Source of the DNA: Christensenella sp. UBA7597
GTDB taxonomy: Bacteria > Bacillota > Clostridia > Christensenellales > Borkfalkiaceae
Direction of reading: 5' to 3'
Length of the DNA stretch: 9,171 bases
Assembly: GCA_002474405.1 (NCBI GenBank)
Contig: DLQW01000070.1
Location: 1-9,171 of the forward strand
Of this stretch, positions 1 to 5,645 are shown in pieces. The translations under genes and the position numbers were made by a program. Below the pieces are notes generated by a model. It had not been told where the DNA came from, searched no databases, and saw only the letters and a program-made list of their open reading frames with translations. Numbering within the stretch: position 1 is the stretch's first letter; each line of letters starts with the position of its first letter.

Positions 1-807
1 GTGTTCCTGAACAAGTGCGATCAGGTTGACGATCCTGAGCTTCTTGAGCTCGTTGAGATGGAAATCCGTGAGACCCTTGATAAATATGAGTTCCCCGGCG
101 ACGACACCCCGATCATCAAGGGTTCTGCTCTTGTTGCTCTTGAGTGCACCTCTACCGATCCGAACGCTCCCGAATATGCTCCGATCAAAGAGCTTATGGA
201 CGCTGTTGACAGCTATATCCCGACTCCGGACCGTAAGTCTGACCTCCCGTTCCTTATGCCGATCGAGGACGTTATGACCATTTCCGGCCGTGGTACCGTT
301 GTTACCGGCCGTGTTGAGCGCGGACAGCTCAACGCAGGCGACGAAGTTGAGATCATCGGTCTCACCGAAGAGCGCAAGAAAACCGTTGTTACTTCTATGG
401 AAATGTTCCGCAAGACCCTCGACTTCTGCGAGGCCGGCGATAACGTTGGCGCACTTCTCCGCGGCGTAGGCCGTGAAGAGGTTGAGCGTGGTCAGGTTCT
501 CTGCAAACCCGGTTCAATTCATCCGCACACCAAGTTCCACGGTCAGGTTTACGTTCTTACTAAAGAAGAGGGCGGCCGTCATACTCCGTTCTTCAACAAC
601 TATCGTCCGCAGTTCTACTTCAGAACTACCGACGTTACCGGCGTAATCACCCTTCCTGAGGGCACCGAGATGTGCATGCCTGGCGATAACGTAAAAATGG
701 ACGTAGAACTCATCACTCCGATTGCTATCGAAGTAGGTCTTCGTTTCGCTATTCGTGAAGGCGGCAGAACGGTTGGTTCCGGCGTTATCGCGAAGATCCT
801 TAAGTAA
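1..807 (+). CDS. tuf: Elongation factor Tu, 5'-truncated by the window edge
   Basis: This is the C-terminal 268 residues of EF-Tu, the GTPase that delivers aminoacyl-tRNA to the ribosomal A site in the cytosol. The window opens inside the G domain: the NKCD guanine-specificity motif (G4) is at residues 4-7 and the SAL motif (G5) at 42-44. Domain 2 starts near residue 84 (PFLMPIEDV, then [14 protein letters not shown]). Domain 3 follows, with GGRHTPFF at 191-198, [14 protein letters not shown] at 201-214, and the terminal [17 protein letters not shown]. Against a usual length of about 395-400 residues, roughly 130 N-terminal residues (P-loop and switch regions) lie upstream. The GTG at position 1 is therefore an internal valine codon, not a start. 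No frameshift is visible and the stop is TAA. Codon choice is richer in CTT, GTT and GCT than in most downstream genes, as expected for a highly expressed gene. A terminator follows, so it is probably the last gene of its transcript. Confidence 0.98.
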   Translation: MFLNKCDQVDDPELLELVEMEIRETLDKYEFPGDDTPIIKGSALVALECTSTDPNAPEYAPIKELMDAVDSYIPTPDRKSDLPFLMPIEDVMTISGRGTVVTGRVERGQLNAGDEVEIIGLTEERKKTVVTSMEMFRKTLDFCEAGDNVGALLRGVGREEVERGQVLCKPGSIHPHTKFHGQVYVLTKEEGGRHTPFFNNYRPQFYFRTTDVTGVITLPEGTEMCMPGDNVKMDVELITPIAIEVGLRFAIREGGRTVGSGVIAKILK

Positions 808-886
808 GTTTCGGCGATTGATTTTCGGTTGGGTTTTGCGGAGTGATTCCGTGAAATCGGCGAAAATAAGCGAAAAATGCGAATTT

Positions 887-917
887 GCACCTCCGACGAG
901 CAATCGGGGGTGCTTTT
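887..917 (+). terminator. Intrinsic terminator after tuf
   Basis: GCACCTCCGA (887-896) pairs with TCGGGGGTGC (904-913) over 10 bp with one U-G wobble. It closes a 7-base loop and is followed by TTTT. It lies 80 bases after the tuf stop and before the next gene. The rest of 808-1004 shows no convincing promoter for the next gene, so read-through cannot be excluded. Confidence 0.8.
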
Positions 918-1004
918 CGTGATTTAAATTGCCTGTACGGCGTACGCGGAAAAGGCGGAACGCACGAGGCGACGTGAAGCCTTGGCATAAGACGGAGAAA
1001 AAGT

Positions 1005-1685
1005 ATGTCGGATTTTTTTAAGAAAGTTACGAAATCGGGGCTGCCCGTGGCATTGACGGGAAAGGACGAGGGGGCGTTTTTCGCGGGATTTGTGGAAAAC
1101 GCCGACGAGGAATTTTTGTTTATGCAGGCGGTTTCGCCGTCGGGGCATTTCGACGGCTGGGCGTGCGTGCGTATCGAAGAGATCGCCCGCGCGGACGTGG
1201 CGACGGAATATCTCGTAATGCTGGCGCGGGTGTTCGAATACTACGGCGAGGAATTCCGTGAACCGAAGATTTCCGCGCGCGACGTGCTTGCTTCGTTTAT
1301 CGATCAGGCGATAAAAAACAAGTGGCTGTGCACCGCGGAGGTGGGCTTTGAAACGCTGGATAAGCTGACGGGCTACTTTGTGGAAAAAGATTTCGACACG
1401 GTGCAGATGAGTCTGGTGAACGCGAACGGCAAGCGCGACGGCTTTACTTCGTTCGATTTCGAAGAGATTGTGTTTATCACGGCGCAGGGCGAGCGGGAAA
1501 AATATCTGGAAACGGTGATGGAAATGCTTGCGTCGGGCGCGGAATCGGTGTATGGCGGCTTGCGCGGCGGCGCGACGGGAAGAGAAAAACCGACGAAGAA
1601 GAAAAACGAACAGGACGACGTGCGGCAGGGCGATAAGCCGGACGAAAACGGGCGAGTGATTACTTTTCCGAAAAAAGATAAATAA
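1005..1685 (+). CDS. Unrecognised cytosolic protein with two tandem beta-rich repeats and a charged tail
   Basis: I do not recognise this 226-residue protein. It has no signal peptide or membrane segment. Two regions look like copies of one repeat, about 23-76 and 120-174. Each runs G-F/Y, acidic residues, a hydrophobic strand ending in M or L, a G-x-x-DG turn (GHFDG at 47-51, GKRDG at 142-146), an EEI motif (58-60 and 153-155), and then a YL-containing helix. The spacing is that of small Sm-like or SH3-like barrels, but that fold assignment is inference. The last 40 residues are Gly/Lys/Asp-rich and probably disordered, ending VITFPKKDK. The start ATG has GGAG at 994-997, 7 bases upstream. 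It is a single-gene unit between terminators, with no functional clue from its neighbours. Confidence 0.85.
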   Translation: MSDFFKKVTKSGLPVALTGKDEGAFFAGFVENADEEFLFMQAVSPSGHFDGWACVRIEEIARADVATEYLVMLARVFEYYGEEFREPKISARDVLASFIDQAIKNKWLCTAEVGFETLDKLTGYFVEKDFDTVQMSLVNANGKRDGFTSFDFEEIVFITAQGEREKYLETVMEMLASGAESVYGGLRGGATGREKPTKKKNEQDDVRQGDKPDENGRVITFPKKDK

Positions 1686-1700
1686 AGCCGAAAAACGATG

Positions 1701-1731
1701 AAAAAGGCGCAGCCGGCAGCTGCTGCTTTTT
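1701..1731 (+). terminator. Probable intrinsic terminator after the repeat protein
   Basis: GCAGC (1709-1713) pairs with GCTGC (1719-1723) around a 5-base loop. After a 2x2 mismatch, AAAAAG (1701-1706) pairs with CTTTTT (1726-1731), leaving a U-rich 3' side. It begins 15 bases after the stop at 1685. The mismatch makes it weaker than the other terminators in the window. Confidence 0.5.
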
Positions 1732-1735
1732 CTGA

Positions 1736-1815
1736 CTTCTGCATTAAAGAGTTCCTGCCCGACAGGGCGGCGGAGAGGAGCGTATCCTCAGAGACAAGAA
1801 AAACAAAGGCAGAAG
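1736..1815. other. Nested small inverted repeats in a gene-free stretch
   Basis: Inside the 243-base gap 1686-1928, CTTCTGC (1736-1742) is complementary to GCAGAAG (1809-1815). Two small hairpins sit between them: CCTG/CAGG (1754-1766) and GAGGA/TCCTC (1775-1789). Together they could form a small multi-branched RNA, or be chance. There is no promoter I can support. A 50-codon open frame from 1698 lacks a ribosome binding site. Confidence 0.2.
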
Positions 1816-1882
1816 CGGACAATCAAAACGGCAACGGAAACGGCATATAACCGACGACAAACCCGCTGAAAAAAACGGCGGC

Positions 1883-1915
1883 AAAAAAGGGCGTGCAAAA
1901 TTTGCGCGCCCTTTT
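1883..1915. terminator. Terminator between convergent genes, probably bidirectional
   Basis: GGGCGTGC (1889-1896) pairs with GCGCGCCC (1904-1911) with one wobble. It is flanked by AAAAAA on the left (1883-1888) and TTTT on the right (1912-1915), so it can stop transcripts from either side. It sits 14 bases beyond the 3' end of the minus-strand nuclease gene. The single U-G pair fits the plus strand slightly better. Confidence 0.75.
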
Positions 1916-1928
1916 ATCGTGGTAAAAA

Positions 1929-2783
1929 TCAGTTTTTATTGTTTCCGAATTTTCTTGTTAAAAATACGTCTTTCCAGTACTTTTCCCGTTCGAGAATATA
2001 TAATTCGTTTCCGTTTCTGTTGAAAAAGCACTCCACGATGGAAAACAGGAAATTATCCGCATAGGCGGAATCGGCGGCGAGAATCCGCATCAATTCTTTG
2101 TCGTGTCCGTGTCCGCCTGTATAGACGTAGTCGCTCCAACGCTGCCACGTACCGTTATAACCGTAAGTGCTGCCGATATAGATTTTTCCCGTCAGCGTGT
2201 CCGTAATGGCATAAATACAGTTGACGTTTTCCGGCAAAATACGCCAGTTATCAACGTTTGAGATAATTATCTTTTTTAATTCGGGAAAGGGCAGCGATAC
2301 TTTGTCGTATCCGTCGAATTGTCTGCTGCACTGTACATAATTTTTTTCGAGCAGGCTGACGACGCGGATAGTTTCAATGTTCGCAATATCGATTTTTGCT
2401 TGTTTCGGTCCTTGAATTTTTGTGTATTCGATGATTAAACGTTCGGAAAAACCTGAAAAAATATCTAATTGTTTTAAATTATAGGTTTGATGTCCGTCCG
2501 GAAAATCAAGTACTCCGCAATTTTCGAAAGCTCCTAAAAATAACCATTGATTGTATTTTTGCTCTCTGTCAAGACGAATAAATTGCAAACAATATTTTGT
2601 GTTGATATTGCGGAAACTCACGGACGAACCTCGATGACGTTTCCAGGAAATATGTTCTAAAAGTCGTTGAGGGTTTTCCGAAAAAGAGTATATTTGTTCG
2701 TTGTTAGCGTTGTTCAGACAAATCGTCCATTCGTGATACTGCGATTTTTCGATAGGAAAAAAATCTTTTAAGTAAATGCTCAT
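1929..2783 (-). CDS. Protein with a C-terminal GIY-YIG nuclease domain and an unassigned N-terminal domain
   Basis: The protein has 284 residues. The C-terminal ~100 carry a GIY-YIG endonuclease fold: a first strand with CIY (189-191), the KIYIGST strand (200-206), an Arg after the helix start (QRW, Arg215), a GHGHD segment (224-228), a Glu in LEREKYW (Glu265 is the likely metal-binding residue), and a terminal FGNN. GIY-YIG domains hydrolyse DNA phosphodiester bonds in homing, repair, restriction and transposon enzymes. Here the target is unknown. The N-terminal ~180 residues (aromatic-rich, with QKYNQWLFLGAF at 75-86) match no family I can name and may be a recognition domain. ATG at 2783 is preceded by GAGG (2796-2793), 9 bases away. 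It is second in an operon, 16 bases after the zinc-ribbon gene. It is more AT-rich than its flanks, suggesting horizontal acquisition. Confidence 0.9.
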   Translation of the reverse strand: MSIYLKDFFPIEKSQYHEWTICLNNANNEQIYSFSENPQRLLEHISWKRHRGSSVSFRNINTKYCLQFIRLDREQKYNQWLFLGAFENCGVLDFPDGHQTYNLKQLDIFSGFSERLIIEYTKIQGPKQAKIDIANIETIRVVSLLEKNYVQCSRQFDGYDKVSLPFPELKKIIISNVDNWRILPENVNCIYAITDTLTGKIYIGSTYGYNGTWQRWSDYVYTGGHGHDKELMRILAADSAYADNFLFSIVECFFNRNGNELYILEREKYWKDVFLTRKFGNNKN

Positions 2784-2799
2784 TTATGTATACCTCAAA

Positions 2800-3099
2800 T
2801 CAATATTTTTCTTCCGTAGTGTTATATTTTTCGGTATATCCGCAGAATTTACAACGGCGAGTGATTTCATACGTGATTTTTGTGCCATATATTCTTTGCT
2901 CCTGCGTGCCGATTTCATTGCCCTGTTTATCGCGGATTTTCAGTTCTTCGATTTTGCTGATTTCTTCCGTTGCGACGATAGCTTTATCAATCTGTTCCAT
3001 TGCGCCGAATTTCTTGCAATTCGGACATCGCGAGCTGAATTCCACGGCAACAACGATAAGCACGACGATTGCGATAACGATAAGAATAAAGATCCACAT
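2800..3099 (-). CDS. Small membrane-anchored zinc-ribbon protein
   Basis: The protein has 99 residues. An N-terminal hydrophobic helix (about residues 2-19, rich in Ile and Val) should anchor it in the membrane. It is followed by CPNC (Cys25, Cys28) and, after about 54 mostly polar residues, CKFC (Cys83, Cys86). Four Cys in two CxxC knuckles is a typical zinc-ribbon site. The intervening segment (TEEISKIEELKIRDKQGNEI) is charged and could form beta strands. The start is set by GGAGG at 3112-3108, 8 bases before ATG 3099. A longer frame starting at 3168 would run through a terminator hairpin and has no comparable site. It is first in the operon with the GIY-YIG gene and lies directly downstream of the structured RNA. 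Function unknown; it could be a sensor, a scaffold, or a partner of the nuclease. Confidence 0.82.
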   Translation of the reverse strand: MWIFILIVIAIVVLIVVAVEFSSRCPNCKKFGAMEQIDKAIVATEEISKIEELKIRDKQGNEIGTQEQRIYGTKITYEITRRCKFCGYTEKYNTTEEKY

Positions 3100-3138
3100 G
3101 ATTTTTTCCTCCGTATTTGTGGTTATAATATTTTTGAC

Positions 3139-3168
3139 AAAAAAAATGCGCCGATCGAATCGACGCAT
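3139..3168 (-). terminator. Intrinsic terminator at the 3' end of the structured leader RNA (T2)
   Basis: On the minus strand ATGCGTCGAT (3168-3159) pairs with ATCGGCGCAT (3155-3146): 10 continuous pairs including one U-G wobble, with a 3-base UCG loop. Eight U residues follow or overlap the stem end (3146-3139). It lies 40 bases before the zinc-ribbon start codon, between promoter and gene. It must therefore either end a stand-alone RNA or act as an attenuator. Its 5' arm overlaps a competing pairing, 3185-3178 with 3161-3154. Confidence 0.85.
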
Positions 3169-3278
3169 AAAAACGCAGATTCGATAGTCGCCAAACTAAC
3201 CTACGTGAAATTGCATAACTCACAATAATACGGAGAGAATCTGCATTTTATCAAATTCAAAGCCATATTATTGTGCGG

Positions 3279-3314
3279 AAAAAAAGATATAATTATCCCC
3301 GAAGGGACTATATC
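3279..3314 (-). terminator. Hairpin P2/T1 with UUCG tetraloop and seven-U tail inside the structured RNA
   Basis: GATATA (3314-3309) pairs with TATATC (3291-3286). A G-U pair and a three-base bulge lead to TCCC (3307-3304) pairing with GGGA (3299-3296) around the very stable UUCG loop (3303-3300). TTTTTTT follows at 3285-3279. It could release a short RNA of about 65 nt, or be a helix of the larger fold with a U-rich linker. The A-U-rich base makes efficient termination uncertain. Confidence 0.5.
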
Positions 3315-3348
3315 CTGTTTCACGTATTCAGTTAGTTTGGCATTTTTC

Positions 3349-3377
3349 ATTATATCATAAAAGTAAAGAATTATCAA
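3349..3377 (-). promoter_or_regulatory. Sigma-A type promoter for the structured RNA and zinc-ribbon/GIY-YIG operon
   Basis: On the minus strand, TTGATA (3377-3372), a 17-base spacer, and TATAAT (3354-3349) with an upstream TG (extended -10). The expected start is around 3343-3341, the first bases of helix P1. This agreement between promoter and RNA 5' end supports both calls. Confidence 0.8.
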
Positions 3378-3455
3378 CTCTTTTACAGGCGCCCGCAAAT
3401 TTTTTTATGCGAAGTTTTACACTGAAAAAATTTGAACAAAAACGCCGTAAAAGAT

Positions 3456-3484
3456 TTGATTTTTCTTTTTTATTATGCTACAAT
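3456..3484 (+). promoter_or_regulatory. Sigma-A type promoter for the four-helix membrane protein
   Basis: TTGATT (3456-3461), a 17-base spacer, and TACAAT (3479-3484) preceded by TGC (extended -10). The expected start is near 3491, 39 bases before the ATG at 3530. It is the mirror copy of the minus-strand promoter 3377-3349. Confidence 0.8.
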
Positions 3485-3490
3485 GATTTC

Positions 3491-3504
3491 GTAACGTAAG
3501 TTAC
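3491..3504 (+). promoter_or_regulatory. Short perfect inverted repeat at the transcription start
   Basis: GTAAC-GTAA-GTTAC is a 5-bp inverted repeat with a 4-base spacer, placed at the predicted start of the transcript for the membrane protein. It could be an operator or a small 5'-end hairpin that protects the mRNA. It is absent from the mirror promoter. Confidence 0.35.
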
Positions 3505-3529
3505 ATATTATCATTTTCGGAGGGCTGTT

Positions 3530-4063
3530 ATGGCTAAAAAAAGAAAACAATCTACTTTGGGGCTGGCTCTTTCCGCCGGCGCGGTGATCTTTGCGATCGT
3601 GGCGTTCTGCATGATGTTCGCCAACGCGGTTGAACTGGTTTCCGGCGAAAACGTTCTGGCTTCCTACAAGGGCACGCAGGTGGCGTTCGGTTATTCGGAA
3701 ACGTATCCGATTATCGGCGAAGTGAAGTTCCTTAACTTCTCGTTCATGAATCTGCTGCCTTATATTCTGGTGCTTGCGGGCGCTGTGGTTGCGATACTTG
3801 CCGCGCTCGGCAAGAAATCGTTCCTGCTGAACATCATCGCCGTTGCGTGCTTTGTGCTGGCGGCTGTGTTCTTCTTCACCGCGGCTTCGTACGTTTCCGT
3901 GGCGGGTTCCGAAGGTTCGAGCTCCTGGAGCGCTCTTGTGAAAAACATCGTAGACGCCCTGAAAGACGGCGATAACCTGAAAATCGCGATCGGTTCGATT
4001 CTCGGCGGCGTGTTCTCGATTGTGGCGGCGGCTTGCTCGGCACTGAAAATTTTCGTGAAATAA
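3530..4063 (+). CDS. Unrecognised four-helix membrane protein
   Basis: The protein has 177 residues. A short basic N-terminus (MAKKRKQ) precedes hydrophobic segments at about 9-32, 74-93, 96-118 and 152-173, predicting four membrane spans with the N-terminus inside. A ~40-residue loop after the first span (33-73, VELVSGENVLASYKGTQ, then FGYSETYP) and a ~33-residue loop after the third (Ser/Gly-rich, GSEGSSSW) would be outside. No catalytic or transport motif is seen, so I give no function. GGAGGG at 3519-3524 lies 5 bases before ATG. Codon use (CTT, GTT, TCC, more like tuf) hints at fairly high expression. It is a single-gene unit with its own promoter and terminator. The twin promoter shared with the leftward RNA/nuclease operon suggests co-regulation, which is inference. 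Confidence 0.85.
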   Translation: MAKKRKQSTLGLALSAGAVIFAIVAFCMMFANAVELVSGENVLASYKGTQVAFGYSETYPIIGEVKFLNFSFMNLLPYILVLAGAVVAILAALGKKSFLLNIIAVACFVLAAVFFFTAASYVSVAGSEGSSSWSALVKNIVDALKDGDNLKIAIGSILGGVFSIVAAACSALKIFVK

Positions 4064-4078
4064 GTTTTTCATACCAAG

Positions 4079-4119
4079 AAAATCCCGACTTTGCAAATCA
4101 GCAAAGTCGGGATTTTTTT
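4079..4119. terminator. Strong bidirectional terminator between convergent genes
   Basis: ATCCCGACTTTGC (4082-4094) pairs perfectly with GCAAAGTCGGGAT (4101-4113), a 13-bp stem with a 6-base loop. TTTTTTT (4113-4119) is on one side and AAGAAAA (4076-4082) on the other. It ends the membrane protein transcript at 4063 and, on the other strand, lies immediately after the MATE stop codon at 4121-4119. Confidence 0.92.
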
Positions 4120-5612
4120 CACCGTTTGTTTGTATCGTTCGGCGCGGCGGGTGTTGCGGTTTGTTCGTTTTCGTTTATTTCGGGGCGAAGTTCCTGTCTA
4201 CGGGCGCGGCGCAGGCGGAGGAAAAGAAACAGACAGGCGACGGCGGCGGCAATCATTTCGGAAACGGGGAACGCCCACCACAAAAGCGCGGCGGCGTTTT
4301 CGCCGCGAGTGAAAAGCCACGCCAGCGGCAGCACGGGGAAAAGCAGGCGCAATACAGAAATAATCAGCGGCGTGTAAATTTCGCCGAAGCCCTGCAAAAC
4401 GCCCTGAATCGCCACGGCGACGCCCATAAACACATAGCCGGGCGTTGCGACGCGCAGCGCGGTTTGCGTAGAGGCGAGGACGTCCGATTTTGCGACGACG
4501 GAAGATTCGTCGAGAGTGAGCGCGAAGAGTTCGGAAACGGGCGCGGCAAAAATACGGAACAGCGCGGCGATGACGCCCGTAACGACGACGGAATACAGAA
4601 TGCCGTATTTCGCGGCGGCTGTTACGCGTTTGTTATCTTTCATGCCGTAATTGAAAGAAACGACGGAAATCAGCGTGTTCGAAAGTCCGAACGCGGCGAA
4701 CAGCGCCGTCTGCATCAGTTTATAATAGATGCCGAAACTGCCGGAAAGCAGGTTGACGGTGTAGTCGCTGCGGATCGTGCCGATGATAAGAAGCACGCCG
4801 AACATCATTGCCGCCAGCATGCCCTGCATCAGAAACGCGGGGAAGCCGATGGAAAAGATGCCTTTGAGAATCTTTCTACCCGGGCGGATATATTTCGGAC
4901 TGCCGTCGATTTCTTTGTTCAGCGTATAGTGGAAAGCCAGCGCGAGCAGCAGCGAAAAAATCTGCCCGATGACGGTGGCGTACGCCGCGCCGGCGATCCC
5001 CATGCCGAGGGGATAGATAAAAACGTAATCGAGCACGATGTTGATTACCGCGCCCGCAATCTGCGAAAGCATGGAAAACAGCGTTTTCCCCGTGGAAATG
5101 AGAAATCGTTCGGCAACGGCGAAGCCTACGGAGCCGAAAGAAAGGCAGCAGCAGATTTTCAGGTAGGTTGTGCCCATCTGCACGACGGTTTCGTTTGCGG
5201 ACATCAGGCGCATGTACGGTTTTGAGAGAAACGCGCCGAACAGCAGAAAGAGCACGTAAAACACGGCAGCCGAAAACAAGCCGTTGCCCGCCACTTTGTT
5301 CACCGTTTGTTTTTCGCCCGCGCCGAGGTTCTGCGAAAGCATGGCGTTTACGCCCACGCCCGTGCCCACGCCTACGGCTATCATGAAAATCTGCACGGGA
5401 AACGCGGCGGAAAGCGCAAGATTGCCGAGCGCGCCCTCCGCGCCCATATTGATGACGAACATGGTATCCACCACGTTATACAGCGCTTGCAGCACCATGG
5501 AAAGAATCATCGGCAAGCCCATGGAAAGAAGAAGCACGGGCACTTTCTGCGTGCCCATGCGGTTTTGTTGCGGCGCGGTTTTCCGCGCGGACGGTTGCGG
5601 TTGTTTCTGCAT
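4119..5612 (-). CDS. MATE family multidrug/Na+(H+) antiporter
   Basis: This is a 497-residue integral membrane protein of the MATE family, which expels cationic drugs, dyes or metabolites using a Na+ or H+ gradient. Family features: a first helix with PMILSMVLQALYNVVDTMFV (34-53, Pro34, Asn46, Asp49), GVGTGVGVNAMLSQNLGAGE (81-100), and two symmetric halves of about six helices each (12 in total). The second half starts near KGIFSIGFPAFLMQG. The substrate cannot be told from sequence. ATG 5612 is chosen because GGGAGG (5632-5627) is the only ribosome site nearby, but its 14-base spacing is long. The internal Met19 is an alternative. A frame extension to 5660 would cross the terminator hairpin and is rejected. 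The hydrophilic C-terminus (ELRPEINENEQTATPAAPND) is slightly long for the family. The leader carries an attenuator-like structure. Confidence 0.93.
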   Translation of the reverse strand: MQKQPQPSARKTAPQQNRMGTQKVPVLLLSMGLPMILSMVLQALYNVVDTMFVINMGAEGALGNLALSAAFPVQIFMIAVGVGTGVGVNAMLSQNLGAGEKQTVNKVAGNGLFSAAVFYVLFLLFGAFLSKPYMRLMSANETVVQMGTTYLKICCCLSFGSVGFAVAERFLISTGKTLFSMLSQIAGAVINIVLDYVFIYPLGMGIAGAAYATVIGQIFSLLLALAFHYTLNKEIDGSPKYIRPGRKILKGIFSIGFPAFLMQGMLAAMMFGVLLIIGTIRSDYTVNLLSGSFGIYYKLMQTALFAAFGLSNTLISVVSFNYGMKDNKRVTAAAKYGILYSVVVTGVIAALFRIFAAPVSELFALTLDESSVVAKSDVLASTQTALRVATPGYVFMGVAVAIQGVLQGFGEIYTPLIISVLRLLFPVLPLAWLFTRGENAAALLWWAFPVSEMIAAAVACLFLFLRLRRARRQELRPEINENEQTATPAAPNDTNKR

Positions 5613-5645
5613 TGTGTTTTTGTATACCTCCCGATAACGGCAAAT

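Larger units (their letters stand above)
3139..3343 (-). ncRNA. Candidate structured RNA (riboswitch-like leader or stand-alone ncRNA) upstream of the zinc-ribbon/GIY-YIG operon
   Basis: Transcription should start near 3343-3341. Helix P1 is 11 bp (3341-3331 with 3200-3190, GCCAAACTAAC/GTTAGTTTGGC), then, past a 4x1 internal loop, 9 bp (3326-3318 with 3210-3202, TACGTGAAA/TTTCACGTA). It encloses P2 (3314-3286, a C-UUCG-G capped hairpin followed by seven U) and P3 (3275-3263 with 3233-3221, 13 continuous bp). The 29-base loop of P3 holds GCAGATTC (3244-3237), complementary to GAATCTGC (3182-3175) just outside P1, an 8-bp pseudoknot. The RNA ends in terminator T2. Non-Watson-Crick pairs in P2, P3 and T2 are G-U in the minus-strand RNA and would be A-C mismatches on the other strand, which fixes the orientation. 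I do not recognise a known class. RNAs of similar size such as the raiA motif and 6S RNA should be compared. Confidence 0.7.
3349..3484. repeat. 136-base imperfect palindrome made of two divergent near-copy promoters
   Basis: Reading outward from the centre (about 3416), both arms carry a GTAAAAGA block, a TTGAT -35 and an extended -10 ending AATG, with identical spacing. 31 of 39 positions match without gaps from GTAAAAG to AATG. The inner part also folds: 3380-3391 with 3443-3453 (11 bp, one bulged A), and CAAATTTTTTTA (3396-3407) with TGAAAAAATTTG (3423-3434). It may be a shared control region bound by a symmetric regulator, or a duplicated or inserted promoter element. Confidence 0.75.

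Noticed and set aside
1698..1850. 50-codon frame MKKAQPAAAA...
   Set aside because: No ribosome binding site, and it begins within the terminator hairpin of the preceding gene.
3100..3168. 23-residue N-terminal extension of the zinc-ribbon protein
   Set aside because: It would be encoded in terminator T2 and its U-run; GGAGG at 3112-3108 marks the internal ATG as the start.
2776..3228. Plus-strand frames of 133-150 codons antisense to the zinc-ribbon gene
   Set aside because: No ribosome site or promoter, implausible composition, and the opposite strand has a well-started gene with paired CxxC motifs.
3190..3341. A MITE or other insertion element with GCCAAACTAAC terminal inverted repeats
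   Set aside because: No target-site duplication flanks the repeats, and the G-U pairs, promoter and terminators fit a transcribed RNA better.
3201..3398. 65-residue minus-strand open frame across the structured RNA
   Set aside because: It starts upstream of the mapped promoter's start site, has no ribosome binding site, and coincides with base-paired RNA elements.
2800..4063. CRISPR array, retron or toxin-antitoxin RNA explanation for the repeats near 3139-3484
   Set aside because: No regularly spaced direct repeats, no reverse transcriptase or Cas gene, and no tandem repeat antitoxin pattern; the repeats are inverted and nested.
4161..5225. 354-codon plus-strand frame antisense to the MATE gene
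   Set aside because: Low-complexity Arg/Gly/His/Asp-rich composition typical of a shadow frame in GC-rich coding DNA; the opposite strand encodes a clear MATE protein.
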